NCBI GenBank assembly: GCA_951802115.1
Contig: CATOPL010000014.1
Span: 25,871 to 89,870, forward strand
Length of the DNA stretch: 64,000 nt
Direction: 5' to 3'
Source: an uncultured Lachnospiraceae bacterium
Lineage (GTDB): Bacteria; Bacillota; Clostridia; Lachnospirales; Lachnospiraceae
The stretch's first letter is position 1. Every line of letters begins with the position of its first letter. Both the position numbers and the translations under genes were made by a program. The notes below the pieces were generated by a model, which was not told where the DNA came from, made no database searches, and was given only the letters and a program-made list of their open reading frames with translations. Shown here in pieces: positions 45,025 to 52,627 of this stretch.

Positions 45025-46375
45025 CCTGTCTTCCTGTATCACCCTTTCGCTCTTTCAGAAATTTTTCTATCACTTCAGCCATAAAAACAGACTCGCTTCT
45101 GGTAAGTTTAAATGATTTGTTCTCATATCCATTAATCGCCGATACAAAATCACTGATCTCATATCTAAGACCGTCGCCCAGAAATTTAGTAAAGAATTTC
45201 TCATTCTGCCCTGCATTTTCGTATCGAATTTCAAAAGACTGTGTTTTCCACCACGGCGCGTCAACCAGAATATAACCTTTCGTCCCTGATATCAAAAGCT
45301 GTCCTTCCGACTTAACCCCCAGCCCCGTCTTCGACGTCGCCATCCCGTTTTTATATCTGATATAGGCTTTTGTATAGATGTCAATCCCTTTCTTATTTGT
45401 AAAACTGTCGAACCTGATGCTTTCGTACTTTTCCCCGAATATTTTTACAATCGGAAGTAATGTGTAACTGCACAGTTCGGTAAAACTGCCTCCATACTCT
45501 GCATCCGTCAGTTCTCTTGCCTTTGGGTCCTCCAGCTTCGTAAAACACGCTTCCACATCGCAGATTTCTCCGATCACACCGCTTTTCATAACACCCAGCA
45601 ACTGCATGAAGCCAGGAGCATATGCTGTTTTTATGCCCTCCATCAGCACGCAGTTCTTTCTTCCTGCAAGCTCAAACATTCTCTCTTCGCTATTTTTTGA
45701 CAGCGCCATCGGTTTTTCACACAAAACATGTTTTCCCGCTTCCAGAGCCCTTTCTGTATATCCTTCATGAGTTTCATGCGGAGACGCAATATAAACAGCG
45801 TCAATCCCCCTGAGAAATTCCTCAAAATTATCATGCCAGTGATTCAGTTCGAATTTTTTTGCAAACTGTTTTGCATTTTCAAAATATGGATGATAAACAC
45901 TTTCTATGTTAATGCCGCTGACATATTTTACCTCCGGTACAAAACGGTTGGCTATCCTTCCGGCGCCGACAATTCCCAGCCGTATAATGCCATACTTTTT
46001 TGCTCTGAGCATGGTACTGGAAATATCTTTTGTACGTTCCAGATACACGACCTGACAGTATTTCTTCAGATAATCAAAAACACCGGTCCAGTCAGAGCCG
46101 ACCGTAAATACGTCAATGTCATATTTCAGAATATCCTCCGCTTTCTGCCCGACATGATCCTCAATGATAATTTCATCCGCAAATCCGGTCTGCCGGATAT
46201 GTTCGATTCTCTCCATCAGAGAATCCACTACATTCAGTTTTCCTCTGTATGCATCATAGGTTTCCGTGGTAACGCCTACGATAAGATAATCCCCCAGATC
46301 CTTTGCCCTTTGCAGCAGTCTGTAATGTCCTTCATGGAACAGGTCGAAGGAACCGTATGTAATCACTTTTTTCAT
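45005..46375 (-). CDS. Cytidylyltransferase-Gfo/Idh/MocA oxidoreductase fusion
   Basis: A bifunctional protein of 456 residues. Residues 1-128 are a TagD-like nucleotidyltransferase, with HEGH at 14-17 and RTKDISST at 114-121. Residues 131-456 are a Gfo/Idh/MocA oxidoreductase with LGIVGAGRIANRF and EKP at 220-222. The simplest reading is that one polypeptide reduces or oxidises a polyol/sugar and activates it as a CDP derivative for the glycerophosphotransferase-like enzyme in the operon. Confidence 0.88.
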   Translation of the reverse strand: MKKVITYGSFDLFHEGHYRLLQRAKDLGDYLIVGVTTETYDAYRGKLNVVDSLMERIEHIRQTGFADEIIIEDHVGQKAEDILKYDIDVFTVGSDWTGVFDYLKKYCQVVYLERTKDISSTMLRAKKYGIIRLGIVGAGRIANRFVPEVKYVSGINIESVYHPYFENAKQFAKKFELNHWHDNFEEFLRGIDAVYIASPHETHEGYTERALEAGKHVLCEKPMALSKNSEERMFELAGRKNCVLMEGIKTAYAPGFMQLLGVMKSGVIGEICDVEACFTKLEDPKARELTDAEYGGSFTELCSYTLLPIVKIFGEKYESIRFDSFTNKKGIDIYTKAYIRYKNGMATSKTGLGVKSEGQLLISGTKGYILVDAPWWKTQSFEIRYENAGQNEKFFTKFLGDGLRYEISDFVSAINGYENKSFKLTRSESVFMAEVIEKFLKERKGDTGRQDGEIQG

Positions 46376-46472
46376 ATTTTCTGTTCTCCAGCCATCCGTT
46401 TTTCTTTTATTCCGAAGCGCGTTTGAAAACGCATTCCGCAGACCGCAACATACATCTGACAGAAAACCGTTT

Positions 46473-47297
46473 TCAGACGCGATCCAACAGTTTGAGCTCT
46501 ATGATCGGATGTGTCTTTCTCTCCTTTTCTTCAGGCAAAACCCAGTATTCTCCAAATTTAAATCGAAGATATTCGTCCCGCTCCTTTATCGTATAAAATA
46601 AATCCCCTTCAAATTCTATTTCACTTCTGGACTCATACCATCTTCTCAGATAGCCATAATCGTTCGTCGGTGTCGGATAAGTTAAAATCCTCACCCATTC
46701 CGATTCGAAACGGCTGCATTTTTTTACGAATTTATCATAATGGCTGAAAAGCCATTCCTCCGGAATCTCTGATAAAAGACGATAGCCCAGTCGTTTCCAG
46801 ACGTTTCTGTCATCTGTCATTCCAACCGGCGCCCACATCGCTTTTCGGATACAAAAACAGTGGAAATTGTGCCAAAACCGCAGGATATAATTCTTCGGAA
46901 CAGGATCAAGCGGAAAAATATCTATAAAAATCCCCTGCTCATACGGCATATGCGCTTGATTTTTACGGAGAAACAGCGTATGTCTTCGTCTGAGCTTTCC
47001 ATACCCCCATCGATACCCCCTGGTATTGGCATGGTCCTGAAAATAATATTTCGAATGATCCAGATCTTTTTTGCATGCTTCCCGGAAGATTTCATAATCT
47101 CTTCTCATCAAAGCTACATCTGCATCGTCATCCCATGGTATAAATCCCCGATGCCTGACAGCTCCCAAGAGCGTTCCTGCTATGATATTATACGGAATAT
47201 TGTTTTTACGGCAGATCTGGTCCGCCTGCTCAAGCAGCTCCAGCTGAATCTTCTGCACCTGCCGAAGTTCTTTGGGAGTCAGTTCATACTGCTGCAT
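46473..47297 (-). CDS. LicD family phosphotransferase
   Basis: 274 residues with the LicD hallmarks NIIAGTLLGAVRHRGFIPWDDDADVAL (split across 38-64) and IFIDIFPLD. LicD proteins move phosphocholine or related phospho-groups from CDP derivatives onto teichoic acid or glycans. No choline uptake or activation genes are nearby, so the CDP product of the TagD-like fusion is a possible donor. AAGGAGG precedes ATG 47297, which overlaps the upstream gene by 19 nt. Confidence 0.88.
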   Translation of the reverse strand: MQQYELTPKELRQVQKIQLELLEQADQICRKNNIPYNIIAGTLLGAVRHRGFIPWDDDADVALMRRDYEIFREACKKDLDHSKYYFQDHANTRGYRWGYGKLRRRHTLFLRKNQAHMPYEQGIFIDIFPLDPVPKNYILRFWHNFHCFCIRKAMWAPVGMTDDRNVWKRLGYRLLSEIPEEWLFSHYDKFVKKCSRFESEWVRILTYPTPTNDYGYLRRWYESRSEIEFEGDLFYTIKERDEYLRFKFGEYWVLPEEKERKTHPIIELKLLDRV

Positions 47298-48601
47298 GAC
47301 GCCTCCTTGTGCAGTCTGAGATTCATCAGCATAACCGGCTTGCCCATGGACAGAAAAAGTTCCGTTACCGAACTCTTTGTTCCATAATACGCATCCGCAA
47401 TTCGAACCGCCCTTTGAAAATCAGGAGAATCATCATATATACCGAATCCGGCTTTTTTATACTCCTCCACCAGTTCTGTATATCGTGGAAGCACCTGAGG
47501 ATTCATCGCATTGGTTGCAGCCCGGCTGAGAGGATGCGGTCTCCAGAGCAGAACCACATCCGCATTCAAAGAAAAATAGCTGAAAATTTCTTTCATTTTA
47601 CAAAAAAAATCTTTTTCTGCTGCCGGAGACAGACAGGCAAAATGGGTATTCAAAAAGATTACCTTTCGTCGTCTGCCTTCTTTATAAATCAGACGTTTCC
47701 ACTGCTTTGGAATCCTTTCTGTATCTTTTTCCAGGTCCAGTTTCGGCGAACCCCAGGCCTGAAATTTCCCTTCGATCATTCTGCCAGTGGCGGCTTTAAA
47801 ATATTCCATATACTGTTCCTTAACTTTCTGTGACTGTAAAATCACTTTGTCAGCATAAAGAACCCCCGGCAATATACAATAATTCTCACTTACCACCTCA
47901 TTTTGATGTATAAAATATGGCATATAGACCAGCTGATCTGTAAACTGTTTTAAATGATTAGAAAAAAACCATGGATGCACGCACGTGGCATAGTTGTATT
48001 TGTCATATGGGTTATGAATAAAAATCATATCCGGACGATGTTCGTTCAGATCATATGTTCTATAATTTGTGATGGGAACTTCCGCAGGATACAGTTTGCT
48101 TTCATCGTGCATCTCTCCTATATTTCCGCAGGCATCCCGGTCGTAATAGGGGATCGGAATCACATAAACGTCACTGTCCGGATCTTCGTCCGCCGCTCTC
48201 CACACACTTTCCATCGAATCCCACATGGATGCTTTATACGGCAAAAAAACCACTTCCAGACGTATCTTTATCTTGTTTTTCACACAGCTTTCTATCTGTT
48301 TTAAACAGCAGGCCAGTTCTTCGTACAGTCCGCTCACATTTGTCGTCTGATTTTTCCGGAACCGTTCGTAAACCCGCCACAGCAGTTCACAATAATTTTC
48401 CAGCAGAGCAACAATCTCCCTGCTGTCCCTTTCCGCCTGTTCTATCAGATTGCCCAGTTCGACCGCCGCGTTCTGACTTTCTCCCAGCAGCCTCACAGCG
48501 TCGGTGTTTTTCTGTCTGACAACTGCACTTTTGAGTTCTTTGTCTGACTGCAGAAGAAATTTTATGTAATTTTCCGCCTGCTTTTTCTGTGCTCTTCTCA
48601 T
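47279..48601 (-). CDS. CDP-glycerol glycerophosphotransferase-like protein
   Basis: 440 residues. The N-terminal 110 are helical. The rest has a GT-B-like fold of the TagB/TagF type, with VVFLPYKASMWDSMESVW, a KVIFLNTHFACLSP segment and LWRPHPL. A C-terminal DSPDFQRAVRIADAYYGTKSSVTELFLSMGKPVML is the donor-site region. The frame is open to 48763, but AAGGAAG before ATG 48601 sets the start. It is the first gene of the glycan operon, 292 nt downstream of the TnpB-like gene. Confidence 0.7.
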   Translation of the reverse strand: MRRAQKKQAENYIKFLLQSDKELKSAVVRQKNTDAVRLLGESQNAAVELGNLIEQAERDSREIVALLENYCELLWRVYERFRKNQTTNVSGLYEELACCLKQIESCVKNKIKIRLEVVFLPYKASMWDSMESVWRAADEDPDSDVYVIPIPYYDRDACGNIGEMHDESKLYPAEVPITNYRTYDLNEHRPDMIFIHNPYDKYNYATCVHPWFFSNHLKQFTDQLVYMPYFIHQNEVVSENYCILPGVLYADKVILQSQKVKEQYMEYFKAATGRMIEGKFQAWGSPKLDLEKDTERIPKQWKRLIYKEGRRRKVIFLNTHFACLSPAAEKDFFCKMKEIFSYFSLNADVVLLWRPHPLSRAATNAMNPQVLPRYTELVEEYKKAGFGIYDDSPDFQRAVRIADAYYGTKSSVTELFLSMGKPVMLMNLRLHKEASCSSMN

Positions 48602-48892
48602 GATTTTGCTTCCTTCACATTCATTCCGCATTGTTTTTGTCGGAAATAAATAAAATAAGGTATATTGGTCATCCAAAAGGATGATGCGGAACCTCCGCTT
48701 CGCTCCCTGGTACATCATAACGCGCTGTAGGCCCGTTATGTTCCCGGGTCCTGGCATACCCAATACGCAGTATTACATCATCTGCCTTCTAATGCCGTAT
48801 CCCGTTTTTATTATCAGGAACATTTTGTCTGGTCCCTGCGGTAAAATCAAAACCGGACAGCTCTGATTTATCCAGACAAATGTTCTTATGAT
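48602..48892 (-). ncRNA. Structured non-coding stretch between tnpB-like gene and glycan operon
   Basis: No convincing ORF. In minus-strand order the stretch holds a 14-bp imperfect hairpin (48872-48885 with 48818-48832) starting eight bases past the TnpB-like stop. It continues with CATAACG/CGTTATG (48716-48740), GCGGA/TCCGC (48686-48698) and CATCC/GGATG (48670-48683). TnpB guide RNAs are normally made from this position, so it is a candidate for a retained guide scaffold. It could equally be an attenuating leader. No good promoter for the glycan operon is seen here. Confidence 0.4.
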
Positions 48893-50206
48893 CTAATTCA
48901 ACGTCTTCCCTTCCATTCCCCGTTTCTTTATGTTTCCTGCTGTATTTGTCTTTTCTTCGACAGTATATCCACAGGACGGACACACAAAGACACCCGACTT
49001 TCTAACTCCGGCCGCCCCACAGCAGCTGCATTCACGGCTGATATCTTTTCCCATAACCTCCACAAGTTTAATTGACTGTTCCTCGCATTTATCCAACAGC
49101 CGGCGGCGGATATATCCTCTTTGCCACATGGAAACGGAATAATTAATCGTCGGACTGACGCCGCCTGTTTTCGGCTCCGGAAGTCTGACGATATAAATAA
49201 TCTGCGGTTTCTCCTCCTGCAGAAATTTGTTCAGCTCACAGTTCATATAGCTGTGCATCTGCCCTGTAAGCCTGCTCTTTTTGGCACTGTACTTTTTTCG
49301 CCCCGGATTACTGCTTCTGTTTTTGTTATAGATTCCTGTCTGCATGCGAATCCAGTCCGCATATTCGGTCTGATATTTTCCAAGTTCCTTCCCATAGCAG
49401 TGTCCTTCATCCGTCGTCAGCATGGTATGAATACCAAAAGCTATTCCTGTCTGTTTTGTATAATCCGGATGATGTTTTACTGTCACCCGGATCGGCACGT
49501 GAAGACAGACCTTCTTCTGTTTCGGATACAGTCTGAGATAAATCTGACATTGATAACGGTTATTATCTGTCAAAGGTATAAAAATACGTTTTCGTTTTTC
49601 TTTTACAGCAATATAGATCCCATGGTCATCATAACGATACGCACGCTCAGAAACAGAAAATCCTTCCGCCGCATCCGTATACAGCCTTACATGAAATTTC
49701 CGCGTCTGCCGGCACAGATACCGATGCAGCTTTTCCACATTGACCTGTGAAGCAAGATCATCACAGGTTTTCTGCACCGTCTGCGGCAGATTGATTTCTG
49801 TCTGATTCAACACTGCTGTAAAAGCATCGTGAATTTTCAGAAGAAACCGAAGATAATGTTTTTCTTCTTCTGTAAAATTCACATTTCTGCTGATCTGCTT
49901 TAAGATCCTGGTTTTTGTCTTTGTCCACTGACTTTTAATATCCCGCAGCGCATCAAAGACAGCAAGATAAAAATAAACTGATGGCATTTCCAGAGTCTTT
50001 CGAAGTCCGCTCTGCGTCATCTCATTTTGTACCGTGTAACCCGGATAAAGCTTTGACAGACTCCCCGTTCCTCCAAAACGGGCATATACATAATTCTTTA
50101 CTCTGATATAATCAGCTGCAATTTCCTGAAGCTTTTGCATATCTTCGTCAGAAACCGGTTCTTTGCTATACTGGTGAACGGTTCTGCACACTCTGTCCGG
50201 CGGCAT
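48893..50206 (-). CDS. TnpB-like protein lacking RuvC catalytic residues
   Basis: 437 residues with TnpB architecture. An N-terminal helical part (ADYIRVKNYVYARFGG) leads to a RuvC-like fold from about 250 and a zinc finger with C393/C396 and C409/C412. The three acidic catalytic positions appear lost. RuvC-I reads GIAFG (254-258) instead of GIDxG, RuvC-II reads IIYIVRLPE (336-344) without the Glu, and RuvC-III reads EEKTNTAGNI (417-426) where DRDxNAAxNI is usual. DNA cleavage is therefore unlikely, and an RNA-guided binding or repressor role is possible. Start ATG 50206 has AAGG nine bases upstream. Confidence 0.78.
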   Translation of the reverse strand: MPPDRVCRTVHQYSKEPVSDEDMQKLQEIAADYIRVKNYVYARFGGTGSLSKLYPGYTVQNEMTQSGLRKTLEMPSVYFYLAVFDALRDIKSQWTKTKTRILKQISRNVNFTEEEKHYLRFLLKIHDAFTAVLNQTEINLPQTVQKTCDDLASQVNVEKLHRYLCRQTRKFHVRLYTDAAEGFSVSERAYRYDDHGIYIAVKEKRKRIFIPLTDNNRYQCQIYLRLYPKQKKVCLHVPIRVTVKHHPDYTKQTGIAFGIHTMLTTDEGHCYGKELGKYQTEYADWIRMQTGIYNKNRSSNPGRKKYSAKKSRLTGQMHSYMNCELNKFLQEEKPQIIYIVRLPEPKTGGVSPTINYSVSMWQRGYIRRRLLDKCEEQSIKLVEVMGKDISRECSCCGAAGVRKSGVFVCPSCGYTVEEKTNTAGNIKKRGMEGKTLN

Positions 50207-50281
50207 CCTATTGTACCTTCTTTCATTTTCATGAACAGTACAAATGCTTTTCTACACAGCTGCAACATGATTGTATCTGTC

Positions 50282-50317
50282 CTGTATTTGCAAAAAGTGT
50301 ACTTTTTGCAAATACAG
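50282..50317. repeat. Palindromic recombination-like site 1 (centre GT)
   Basis: Perfect 17-bp inverted repeat (50282-50298 with 50301-50317) around a GT dinucleotide (50299-50300). The inner 12 bp of each arm, TTTGCAAAAAGT, are shared with site 2. It lies 75 bp upstream of the TnpB-like gene. Confidence 0.85.
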
Positions 50318-50418
50318 AAACAATCTAAAAAGTACTGGAAAAAATTTGAAAACATTAAACTTTCTTGAATTAGCGACGATATTGTAGTAGAATAAGATAG
50401 AATATGTATGAAATGCTA
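50318..50418 (+). promoter_or_regulatory. Putative invertible segment carrying a promoter
   Basis: A 101-bp AT-rich segment between the two sites. On the plus strand TTGAAT (50365-50370), a 17-nt spacer and TAGAAT (50388-50393) form a fair promoter. It now points rightward, antisense to the recombinase gene. A weaker leftward candidate, TTGCAA-18-TATTCT, uses part of site 2. Inversion between the site centres would move the stronger promoter's start near 50334, reading into the TnpB-like gene and then the glycan operon. Confidence 0.6.
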
Positions 50419-50450
50419 TTTTTTGCAAAAAGTACACTTTTTGCAAAAAA
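50419..50450. repeat. Palindromic recombination-like site 2 (centre AC)
   Basis: Perfect 15-bp inverted repeat (50419-50433 with 50436-50450) around an AC dinucleotide (50434-50435). The inner 12-bp half-site equals that of site 1, but the central dinucleotide is reversed. It stands one base from the recombinase stop codon and could also terminate the recombinase transcript. Confidence 0.85.
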
Positions 50451-50451
50451 C

Positions 50452-51054
50452 TCATATGTATCCTCGTTTTTTTCTTGCCCTTCGATAGAAAGTAGCTGTC
50501 GTAAGATTACACATCTTTGCTGCTTCCGCACCTGATATCTTTTTCGACATCCATTCTCTGTATATCTGATCAAAATTCTCAGGCACCTGTTTTTGCGGCC
50601 TCCCAAACTGTACTCCGCGCAATTTAGCCGCTTTGATTCCTTCTCTTTGCCTTTCCCGAATACTGTGCCTTTCATTCTCCGCCACAAAAGACAGAACCTG
50701 CAACACAATATCACTTAAAAAAGTCCCCATTAGATCTCTTCCCCTTCTCGTATCCAGAAGCGGCATATCCAGAACAACAATATCGATTTGTTTTTCCTTT
50801 GTCAAAAGCCTCCACTGTTCGAGTATCTCCTCATAATTTCTCCCCAGACGATCGATACTTTTAATATAAAGCAAGTCTTCTTTTTGCAGTTTTTTTATTA
50901 GCTGCTGATACATTGGGCGGTTAAAATCTTTTCCGGACTGTCTGTCCACATAAATATTTTTTTCCGGAATCTGAATCTCCTGCAGCGCGATCATCTGTCT
51001 GTCCTCATTCTGTTCTCTGGTGCTGACCCGTGCATATCCATACAACTTACCCAT
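50452..51054 (-). CDS. Serine recombinase (resolvase/invertase type)
   Basis: 200 residues. The catalytic domain (1-140) has nucleophile Ser11 (GYARVSTREQ) and SIDRLGRNYEEI with Arg69/Arg72, followed by the long E helix. The C-terminal part (about 150-195) is a helix-turn-helix (ISGAEAAKMCNLTTATFYRRA). The size and order match Hin/Gin/TnpR-type enzymes rather than the IS607 TnpA, whose DNA-binding domain is N-terminal. AGGAGGAG precedes ATG 51054. Its 3' end abuts palindromic site 2, pointing to these sites as its targets. Confidence 0.9.
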   Translation of the reverse strand: MGKLYGYARVSTREQNEDRQMIALQEIQIPEKNIYVDRQSGKDFNRPMYQQLIKKLQKEDLLYIKSIDRLGRNYEEILEQWRLLTKEKQIDIVVLDMPLLDTRRGRDLMGTFLSDIVLQVLSFVAENERHSIRERQREGIKAAKLRGVQFGRPQKQVPENFDQIYREWMSKKISGAEAAKMCNLTTATFYRRARKKRGYI

Positions 51055-51204
51055 CTTCTCCTCCTGGTGTCCGTTATGGGGCCATTACAAAATAAAATCC
51101 TGTCCTTTCGCTCGTAAGCCCCGCTGTTTCTTCACCCAAATCAGGAATCCCCTGGAACGTGTCTGAAACTTCCGTTCTTCATCCTGTCGCTTGACAAGCA
51201 TACA

Positions 51205-51257
51205 AAAAACCTGATATAAGATCAAAGACTTTCATCTTCATTCTTATATCAGGTTTT
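51205..51257 (-). terminator. Terminator after metY
   Basis: AAAACCTGATATAAG (51206-51220) pairs with CTTATATCAGGTTTT (51243-51257). It lies 27 nt past the metY stop and is flanked by A and T runs, so it could work in both directions. Confidence 0.75.
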
Positions 51258-51283
51258 GCCCGTTCATCTATTTTTTCTTGATT

Positions 51284-52567
51284 TCAGACATGCTCCAGCG
51301 CCTGTCCCAGATCCTCAATGATATCCTGCGGATTTTCAATTCCTACTGACAACCGGATCATTCCGGGCGTTACACCTGCTTCCCGCAGCTGTTCGTCGTT
51401 CATCTGTCTGTGCGTATGACTTGCCGGATGCAGCACGCAGGTACGTGCATCCGCCACATGAGTGACGATCGCACAAAGCTCCAGTGCATCCATAAAACGA
51501 ACCGCATCCTCCTTTGTGCCTTTCAATCCGAAGGAAAGCACCCCGCAGGTTCCGCCTGGCATATATTTCTGCGCCAGTTCATAATACTGGTCGCCCTCAA
51601 GCATAGCGCAGTTCACAAACTCTACTTTTTGATGTCTTTTCAAAAATTCCGCCACCTGTTTCGCATTGCTGCAGTGCTTTTCCATCCGCAGCGGCAGAGT
51701 TTCAAGACCTACATTCAGCAGAAAAGAATTCATAGGAGACGGAATACTTCCCAGATCACGCATCAGCTGCGCTGTCGCCTTAGTGATAAACGCCTTCTTT
51801 CCAAACTGCTTTGTATATACGACTCCATGATAAGTCTCATCCGGTGTTGTCAGACCGGGAAATCTGTCTGCATATGCATCCCAGTCAAAATTTCCGCTGT
51901 CCACAATGCAGCCGCCTACCGCCATGGCATGTCCATCCATGTATTTTGTCGTAGAATGGGTCACAATATCCGCCCCGAATTCGAACGGACGGCAGTTCAC
52001 CGGCGTCGCAAAGGTATTATCCACAATCAGCGGAACCCCATGCTTATGCGCCAGTCCTGCAAATTTTTCGATATCCAGAACAGTAAGCGCAGGATTGGCG
52101 ATCGTCTCGCCCACAACTGCTTTCGTGTTGTCGCAAAACGCCCTCTCAATCTCTTCCTTTGCATCATCCGGGTCTACAAATGTACAGTCTATTCCCAGTT
52201 TCTTGATCGTCGCTGCATACAGATTGAAAGTCCCTCCGTAAACTTTGGCCGAACATACAATATGGTCTCCCGCCTGACACAGATTGGCAATCGTATAAAA
52301 ATTTGCCGCCTGTCCGGAAGACGTCAGCATGGCAGCCACTCCGCCCTCCAGCTGCGCAATCTTATCCGCCACAGCATCATTGGTCGGATTCTGCAGACGG
52401 GTATAAAAATACCCCTCGTCTTCCAGTGCAAAAAGTCTGCCCATCTCATCGGTGGTATCATATTTAAACGTAGTGCTCTGATAAATCGGAAGCACTCTCG
52501 GCTCTCCTTTTTTCGGCTTCCATCCTGCCTGTACGCAGATCGTGTCCTGCCTGTATGTCTTTCCCAT
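51284..52567 (-). CDS. metY: O-acetylhomoserine aminocarboxypropyltransferase
   Basis: Makes homocysteine (or methionine) from O-acetylhomoserine and sulfide; a PLP enzyme of the Cys/Met metabolism family. The 427 residues show YTRLQNPT, TSSGQAA, DNTFATP, Lys208 in HSTTKYMDGH for the cofactor, and the C-terminal RLSVGIENPQDIIEDL. GAGGAG before ATG 52567 is preferred over the in-frame upstream ATG. It lies downstream of the CFI-box gene, about 60 nt apart. Confidence 0.94.
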   Translation of the reverse strand: MGKTYRQDTICVQAGWKPKKGEPRVLPIYQSTTFKYDTTDEMGRLFALEDEGYFYTRLQNPTNDAVADKIAQLEGGVAAMLTSSGQAANFYTIANLCQAGDHIVCSAKVYGGTFNLYAATIKKLGIDCTFVDPDDAKEEIERAFCDNTKAVVGETIANPALTVLDIEKFAGLAHKHGVPLIVDNTFATPVNCRPFEFGADIVTHSTTKYMDGHAMAVGGCIVDSGNFDWDAYADRFPGLTTPDETYHGVVYTKQFGKKAFITKATAQLMRDLGSIPSPMNSFLLNVGLETLPLRMEKHCSNAKQVAEFLKRHQKVEFVNCAMLEGDQYYELAQKYMPGGTCGVLSFGLKGTKEDAVRFMDALELCAIVTHVADARTCVLHPASHTHRQMNDEQLREAGVTPGMIRLSVGIENPQDIIEDLGQALEHV

Positions 52568-52627
52568 CACTCTTTTCTCCTCTTTACCGTCCGGCATCTG
52601 TCTCCGTCCGAAACAAAAATTCTTATA

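Noticed and set aside
50098..50355. 85-residue minus-strand frame spanning palindromic site 1
   Set aside because: It reads through the recombination-like site and into the TnpB-like gene in a different frame; there is no ribosome site.
48602..51054. A complete IS607-type insertion sequence (recombinase plus tnpB)
   Set aside because: The recombinase has its DNA-binding domain at the C-terminus, unlike IS607 TnpA. The TnpB-like protein lacks catalytic residues, and no element ends or target duplication were found. A resident switch fits better.
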